From Flavobacteriaceae bacterium UBA3591 (lineage in GTDB: Bacteria > Bacteroidota > Bacteroidia > Flavobacteriales > Flavobacteriaceae), in the NCBI GenBank assembly GCA_002375695.1, contig DFMO01000001.1, positions 1-36,633 on the forward strand: 36,633 bases of DNA, in the 5' to 3' direction. Below the pieces are notes generated by a model, which saw only the letters and a list, made by a program, of their open reading frames with translations, did not search any database and was not told the DNA's origin. Positions 32,603 through 36,633 of the stretch are shown here, in pieces. A program made the translations under genes and the position numbers. How positions within the stretch are numbered: the first letter of the stretch is position 1; the number at the start of each line of letters is the position of its first letter.

Positions 32603-32643
32603 GCATAGTTTAATGTTTCAAATTTTAATTCTAATTGCTGAAT

Positions 32644-34296
32644 ATGATAGCTAGCCTTGCCATAAAAAACTATGCGCTTATAGATGATATTCGTGTAGAT
32701 TTAAATGACGGTTTAACAATTATAACGGGTGAAACAGGGGCAGGAAAATCTATTATTTTAGGTGCTTTAGCGCTATTATTAGGAAAGCGGGCCGATTTAA
32801 AAAGCGTTAAAGATTCATCTTTAAAATGTGTGATTGAAGGGGTTTTTGAAATTAAAGAATACAGTCTTCAACAAATTTTTAGCGATAATGATTTAGATTA
32901 CGAAGACCAAACTATTATTAGACGCGAAATTTTACCAAGCGGAAAATCTCGTGCCTTTGTAAACGACACCCCAGTATCATTGGCACAACTGCAAGCGCTT
33001 GCACCTTTTTTAATAGACATCCACAGCCAGCACGAAACCTTAGAAATTGTTTCAGAAACATTTCAGATGGAAGTTGTAGATGCACTTTCGGGAAATGATG
33101 AGCTATTAAAAACTTATAAAAAACATTATACTGACTACAAATCGTTAACTGCGCAATTATCAAATTTACAACGTGATAAAGAAGCCGCAGCGAAGGAATT
33201 GGATTACAACAACTTTTTATTAACTGAACTGCAACAGACCAATTTAAGTTCAATTAATCAAGGAGAACTCGAAGAAGTTTACGATACCCTTAATAATGCC
33301 GAATCGATAAAAGAGGCGTTGGTATTGACAAATCAACATTTAGCAGAAGAACAGATTGGAACAATGCAAACAGCAAAAGAAGCACGCATTGTTTTGGGAA
33401 AAATAAAGGAGTTTTCTCGCGATTATGAAAGCTTGTGGCAGCGATTAAACAGCGCAATTATTGAATTGGAAGATATTTCTTCGGAAATTGATTTGGCTTC
33501 AGAAAAAATAGAAGCAGACCCCGACGAGCTTGCTGTTGTAAATGAAAAGCTTCAGTCGCTTTATAAACTTCAGCAAAAACATTCGGTTGCTACAGTGGAA
33601 GAGTTGCTAACAATTGAAGAAAACTTAAAACAAAAAGTAGACAAAAGCTTAGGTTTAGACGATGAAATTGAAGCTTTGGAAGCTAAAATTAAAAATGTAA
33701 AAGAGCTAGCCACAGTTACGGCTCAAAAACTTCATACAAAACGGGTTAAAACCATTCCTGTTTTAAAGCAAAAACTTGAAGATACTTTGGCGCCTTTAGG
33801 ATTGCCGAATGCTAGATTTAAATTTGAAATTTCAGAAATTGAAGATTTCACATTTAATGGTAAAGATAGGTTGCAATTACTTTTTACCGCCAATAAAGGA
33901 TTAGCCTTTGGATCATTAAAAAAGGTGGCTTCGGGAGGAGAAATGAGTAGAATTATGCTTGCCATAAAAGCAGTTTTGGCTGAGTATAAAAGATTACCTA
34001 CTATTATTTTTGACGAAATTGACACAGGAGTTTCGGGTGAAGTGGCTAACAAAATGGCGGCTATAATGGAGGCTATGAGTAAGGCTATGCAATTGTTAAG
34101 CATAACGCACCTGCCTCAAATTGCCGCACGTGGAGACAATCATTTAAAGGTTTACAAAGAAGATATTAACAATATTACTACAACCGCTCTAAAGAATTTA
34201 AACGCAGAAGAGCGTATTTTTGAAATTGCTGAAATGTTAGGAGGTAAAAATGTTTCGGAAGCAGCCATAGCAAATGCTAAAGAATTATTGAATTAA
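32644..34296 (+). CDS. recN: DNA repair ATPase RecN
   Basis: RecN is an SMC-like ATPase that acts early in double-strand-break repair. Walker A GETGAGKS (29-36) opens the N-terminal head; a coiled-coil middle (about 150-370, rich in Glu/Lys/Leu heptads) follows; the C-terminal head has the ABC signature ASGGEMSRIMLAIK and Walker B TIIFDEIDTGVSGEVA. The frame is open three codons upstream to a TTG at 32635, but the ATG at 32644 gives the usual IASLAIKNYALIDD start (550 residues). It has its own -7 element after DUF4835. No LexA-type box was recognised upstream. Confidence 0.96.
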   Translation: MIASLAIKNYALIDDIRVDLNDGLTIITGETGAGKSIILGALALLLGKRADLKSVKDSSLKCVIEGVFEIKEYSLQQIFSDNDLDYEDQTIIRREILPSGKSRAFVNDTPVSLAQLQALAPFLIDIHSQHETLEIVSETFQMEVVDALSGNDELLKTYKKHYTDYKSLTAQLSNLQRDKEAAAKELDYNNFLLTELQQTNLSSINQGELEEVYDTLNNAESIKEALVLTNQHLAEEQIGTMQTAKEARIVLGKIKEFSRDYESLWQRLNSAIIELEDISSEIDLASEKIEADPDELAVVNEKLQSLYKLQQKHSVATVEELLTIEENLKQKVDKSLGLDDEIEALEAKIKNVKELATVTAQKLHTKRVKTIPVLKQKLEDTLAPLGLPNARFKFEISEIEDFTFNGKDRLQLLFTANKGLAFGSLKKVASGGEMSRIMLAIKAVLAEYKRLPTIIFDEIDTGVSGEVANKMAAIMEAMSKAMQLLSITHLPQIAARGDNHLKVYKEDINNITTTALKNLNAEERIFEIAEMLGGKNVSEAAIANAKELLN

Positions 34297-34329
34297 ATGT
34301 ATCTTTACTCTTTGCAAAACAACTAAAAA

Positions 34330-34353
34330 ATGTCAACTATAAAAACACTATAA
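34330..34353 (+). other. Seven-codon leader reading frame before fabI
   Basis: ATG at 34330 opens a frame encoding MSTIKTL that stops at TAA 34351-34353, two bases before the fabI ATG. The sequence around the two ATGs is partly duplicated (AAAAATGTCA occurs at both). It may be a relic of a start-region duplication, an alternative ribosome loading site, or chance. Confidence 0.25.
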
Positions 34354-34355
34354 AA

Positions 34356-35177
34356 ATGTCATATAATTTATTAAAAGGGAAAAGAGGAATTATTTTTGGA
34401 GCTTTAGACCCTAACTCTATTGCTTGGATTACCGCCGAGCGTGTTCACGAAGAAGGAGGCACATTTGTTTTAACCAATGCACCTATTGCATTGCGTATGG
34501 GGCAAATAAACGAACTTGCTAAAAAAACCAATTCGGAAGTGATTCCTGCAGACGCTACAAAATTAGAAGACCTTGAAAACTTGGTTGATAAAGCTACAGA
34601 GATTTTAGGTGGAAAAATAGATTTTGTTCTTCATTCTATAGGTATGTCTGTTAACGTTAGAAAGGGCAATCACTATACAAACCAGAATTACGATTTTACA
34701 CATAAAGGATGGGATATCTCGGCTGGGTCTTTTCATAAAACTATGCATGTGCTTTATCAAAAAGATGCCATGAATGAGTGGGGAAGTATAATAGCCCTTA
34801 CTTATATGGCTGCGCAGCGTGTATTTCCAGATTATAATGACATGGCCGATAACAAGGCTTATTTAGAGAGCATAGCGCGTAGTTTTGGATATTTCTTCGG
34901 AAGAGATAAAAAGGTGCGTGTAAATACTATTTCGCAATCACCAACCCCAACCACTGCGGGACAAGGAGTAAAAGGATTTGACGGGTTTATTAACTATGCC
35001 GATAAAATGTCGCCTTTAGGCAATGCAACGGCTGTAGATTGTGCAAATTATACTGTTGCTATGTTTAGCGATTTAACAAAACGTGTAACCTTGCAAAACT
35101 TATACAATGATGGAGGTTTTTCAAACATGGGAGTGAGTGATGGTGTTATGGAAGCATTTGTAGAGGGAAGTAAATAA
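34356..35177 (+). CDS. fabI: Enoyl-[acyl-carrier-protein] reductase (NADH) FabI
   Basis: FabI reduces enoyl-ACP in each cycle of fatty-acid elongation. It is an atypical short-chain dehydrogenase: KRGIIFGALDPNSIAWITAE provides the cofactor loop, HSIGMSV is the conserved mid motif, and the FabI Y-X6-K is Tyr160...Lys167 (FPDYNDMADNKAYLES) with the second conserved Tyr150. Length (273 aa) is normal. It starts at ATG 59 bp after recN, preceded by a tiny leader frame; TACTCTTTG at about 34307, one base longer than the consensus, could be a weak -7. A strong terminator follows. Cytoplasmic; a likely triclosan-type target by family. Confidence 0.96.
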   Translation: MSYNLLKGKRGIIFGALDPNSIAWITAERVHEEGGTFVLTNAPIALRMGQINELAKKTNSEVIPADATKLEDLENLVDKATEILGGKIDFVLHSIGMSVNVRKGNHYTNQNYDFTHKGWDISAGSFHKTMHVLYQKDAMNEWGSIIALTYMAAQRVFPDYNDMADNKAYLESIARSFGYFFGRDKKVRVNTISQSPTPTTAGQGVKGFDGFINYADKMSPLGNATAVDCANYTVAMFSDLTKRVTLQNLYNDGGFSNMGVSDGVMEAFVEGSK

Positions 35178-35200
35178 AATATTAAAACTCTTTTTTTATT

Positions 35201-35236
35201 AAATCCTGTCTTGGTTTAACCGAGGCAGGATTTTTT
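35201..35236 (+). terminator. Rho-independent terminator after fabI
   Basis: The stem AAATCCTG/CAGGATTT (35201-35208 with 35226-35233) continues inward with TTGG/CCGA-type pairing and is followed by a T tract, 24 bp past the stop. Confidence 0.88.
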
Positions 35237-35323
35237 GTTTTTAAATAAATGCATAAATCTTGAATTATACATTATTTTTTTTGTCTACCTTTAACGTATT
35301 ATTAACTAATTTCAACTAAAACT

Positions 35324-36633
35324 ATGAAAAAAATTACCTTGTTAATTTGTGTCTGTGTGAGTATTGTATTTTCCACTCAGGCCCAAAACATTCAACAAAA
35401 TGGTTCAGTTTATGGATCAAAAAGCGTTGCTACGCAGACTTCGGTTTCATTAGAGCAATTACTAGAGCGACTTGCACTCGCCGAAGACAAAAACGGAATA
35501 GATTGGCAACAATTTACCAATTATGAGCGCCAAATTATAAAGGCTCATTTTAATTCTCAAAACGCTGCAAACAGAGGTCCACAAGCAACGTTACTTACCG
35601 AAGAATTTGATGATATTACCACTATGCCTGGTGCAGGGTTCACTTTTGTAAATGCAAGCGATGTTCCAGGAAGTACAGATTGGTTTCAAGGTAATGATGG
35701 TGTATTTCCATCTCAATCTGGTGCTCCTACCGCGTATATAGGTGCCAATTTCAACAACACAGGTGGAAGTGTAATAAACAATTTTATGATTACACCCGAG
35801 CTAAACTTAGAAAATGGTGATGAAATAATTTTCTGGACTCGTTCTGTAGCGGGAAGTGCTTTCCCAGACAGATTGGAAGTTCGAATTAGCCCAGATGGAT
35901 CAAATGTTGATCCTGCAGGCCCTGCCGATGTTGGTTCGTATACCGAATTATTATTAGAAATAAACCCTACATTAGTTGCGGGTGGATATCCTGAAGTTTG
36001 GACACAATTTACTGTGCCAATTACTGGATTAACTGGCGCAACAGATACTCGAGTTGCTTTTAGATACTGGGTGACTGATGGAGGACCAACAGGAAATAAT
36101 TCAGACTACATTGGTATTGATTCTTTGAGCATTGAGGAAGGCACTGGCGGTGGCGGTGGATGCGCTATTGTGAGCGATTGTAATTTAGTAGATTCTACAC
36201 CAGATGATGCTACAAGCCCCGATGTTTGGGACAGACCATTTGCAAACGGAACTTGCTGCTCTGGTTTAGGTCCTGTATCTTATGATGTTTACGGTCCTTT
36301 TACGGTTGATGTAACAGGGTTATACACCGTTGATAGTGACCAAGATGGCGGTGCATGGGATGGATATATTTTCTTATATGAAAATTGCTTTGATCCATTA
36401 GACCAAACAACCAATTTTGTAGCTGGCGATGATGATGGCCCAGGTGGAGTAGGAACTTCACAAATTCTGGATGTAACATTAAATGCCGGAACAGAATATT
36501 ACTTAATAACAACCGGATTTGGTGCAGGGGACTTTGGAGATTTTACAAATACAATTACTGGTGTTGGAACTGTAACTTGTGGCGGCCCAGTTTTAACCTA
36601 TGACGACTGTGCAGGTGCAATTGCTGTATCTTG
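35324..36633 (+). CDS. Secreted choice-of-anchor-J domain protein, 3' end outside the window
   Basis: An ATG at 35324 opens a frame that stays uninterrupted for 436 codons to the window edge, so the gene is partial. A signal peptide (about 1-22, ending STQAQ) precedes a short helical stretch, then a jelly-roll choice-of-anchor-J domain (about 87-265: LLTEEFDDITTMPGAGF, GSTDWFQGND, FMITPELNLENGDEIIFWTRS, SDYIGIDSLSIEE). After a GTGGGGGC linker comes a second Asp/Gly-rich beta domain (about 285-420: GLYTVDSDQDGGAWDGYIFLYENC), and a further copy seems to begin at TYDDCAGA. Such proteins are surface or secreted in flavobacteria and usually end in a T9SS sorting domain, which would lie outside the window. 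Upstream TACCTTTA is one mismatch from a -7 element. Confidence 0.85.
   Translation, partial: MKKITLLICVCVSIVFSTQAQNIQQNGSVYGSKSVATQTSVSLEQLLERLALAEDKNGIDWQQFTNYERQIIKAHFNSQNAANRGPQATLLTEEFDDITTMPGAGFTFVNASDVPGSTDWFQGNDGVFPSQSGAPTAYIGANFNNTGGSVINNFMITPELNLENGDEIIFWTRSVAGSAFPDRLEVRISPDGSNVDPAGPADVGSYTELLLEINPTLVAGGYPEVWTQFTVPITGLTGATDTRVAFRYWVTDGGPTGNNSDYIGIDSLSIEEGTGGGGGCAIVSDCNLVDSTPDDATSPDVWDRPFANGTCCSGLGPVSYDVYGPFTVDVTGLYTVDSDQDGGAWDGYIFLYENCFDPLDQTTNFVAGDDDGPGGVGTSQILDVTLNAGTEYYLITTGFGAGDFGDFTNTITGVGTVTCGGPVLTYDDCAGAIAVS

Noticed and set aside
33732..34103. 123-codon minus-strand frame inside recN
   Set aside because: Overlaps the conserved RecN ATPase head on the other strand; no independent start signal or family match.
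1..36633. CRISPR arrays, insertion sequences, prophage genes, tRNA/rRNA genes and defence systems
   Set aside because: No regularly spaced repeats, transposase or integrase motifs, or tRNA-like cloverleaf were recognised on reading both strands; I had no tool to search exhaustively.

Overview
The window looks like a chromosomal segment of a marine-type Bacteroidota, family Flavobacteriaceae. Evidence: AT-rich DNA, Bacteroidota promoter elements (TAnnTTTG, sometimes with an upstream TTTG) and few Shine-Dalgarno sites. It also carries lineage-typical families: a TonB receptor with a DUF4249 lipoprotein, DUF6095, DUF4835, DUF6913, the omega-like RpoZ, monomeric NADP-isocitrate dehydrogenase, a type IX secretion (T9SS) sorting tail and a choice-of-anchor-J surface protein. 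I see no prophage, insertion sequence, CRISPR array, rRNA or tRNA. Most of it is housekeeping DNA.

Layout. 1-11.8 kb is all on the minus strand: icd, then TonB receptor/DUF4249, then murQ-DUF6095; upstream of these lie rplS, trmD, a long-form GAPDH and a DegP/HtrA protease. From 12.05 kb the plus strand carries dapF-GNAT-mltG and two tandem secreted lysozyme-like paralogues. From 16.1 to 20.2 kb the minus strand carries an RsmI-like methyltransferase overlapping a T9SS-secreted sugar dehydrogenase, a low-molecular-weight tyrosine phosphatase and dnaA. A thioesterase gene (plus) meets a ribD-EamA-yigZ operon (minus). From 23.4 kb to the end everything is on the plus strand: GNAT, prmC, LOG protein, ligA, DUF6913-dapA, bamD-rpoZ, coaBC-DUF4835, recN, fabI, and a large surface protein cut by the window edge.

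How the genes work together. Envelope and peptidoglycan functions recur: MurQ (MurNAc-6-P recycling), DapA and DapF (diaminopimelate), MltG (glycan-strand termination), the lysozyme-like pair, BamD (outer-membrane assembly), DegP, and FabI (fatty acids). Others serve replication and repair (DnaA, LigA, RecN), translation (L19, TrmD, PrmC) and cofactors (RibD, CoaBC).

The points most worth a second look are these: a CoaC domain in which the Asn and Cys normally considered catalytic are Asp and Ser; the tandem lysozyme-like pair; a 440-bp gene-free stretch bracketed by two minus-strand terminators; several -7 elements only 3-7 nt upstream of start codons, suggesting leaderless mRNAs; and a run of non-ATG starts. 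I do not see clear evidence of a wholly new multi-gene system. Several gene starts given here (murQ, trmD, ribD, prmC, ligA, recN) are shorter than the longest open frame, for reasons stated in each entry.
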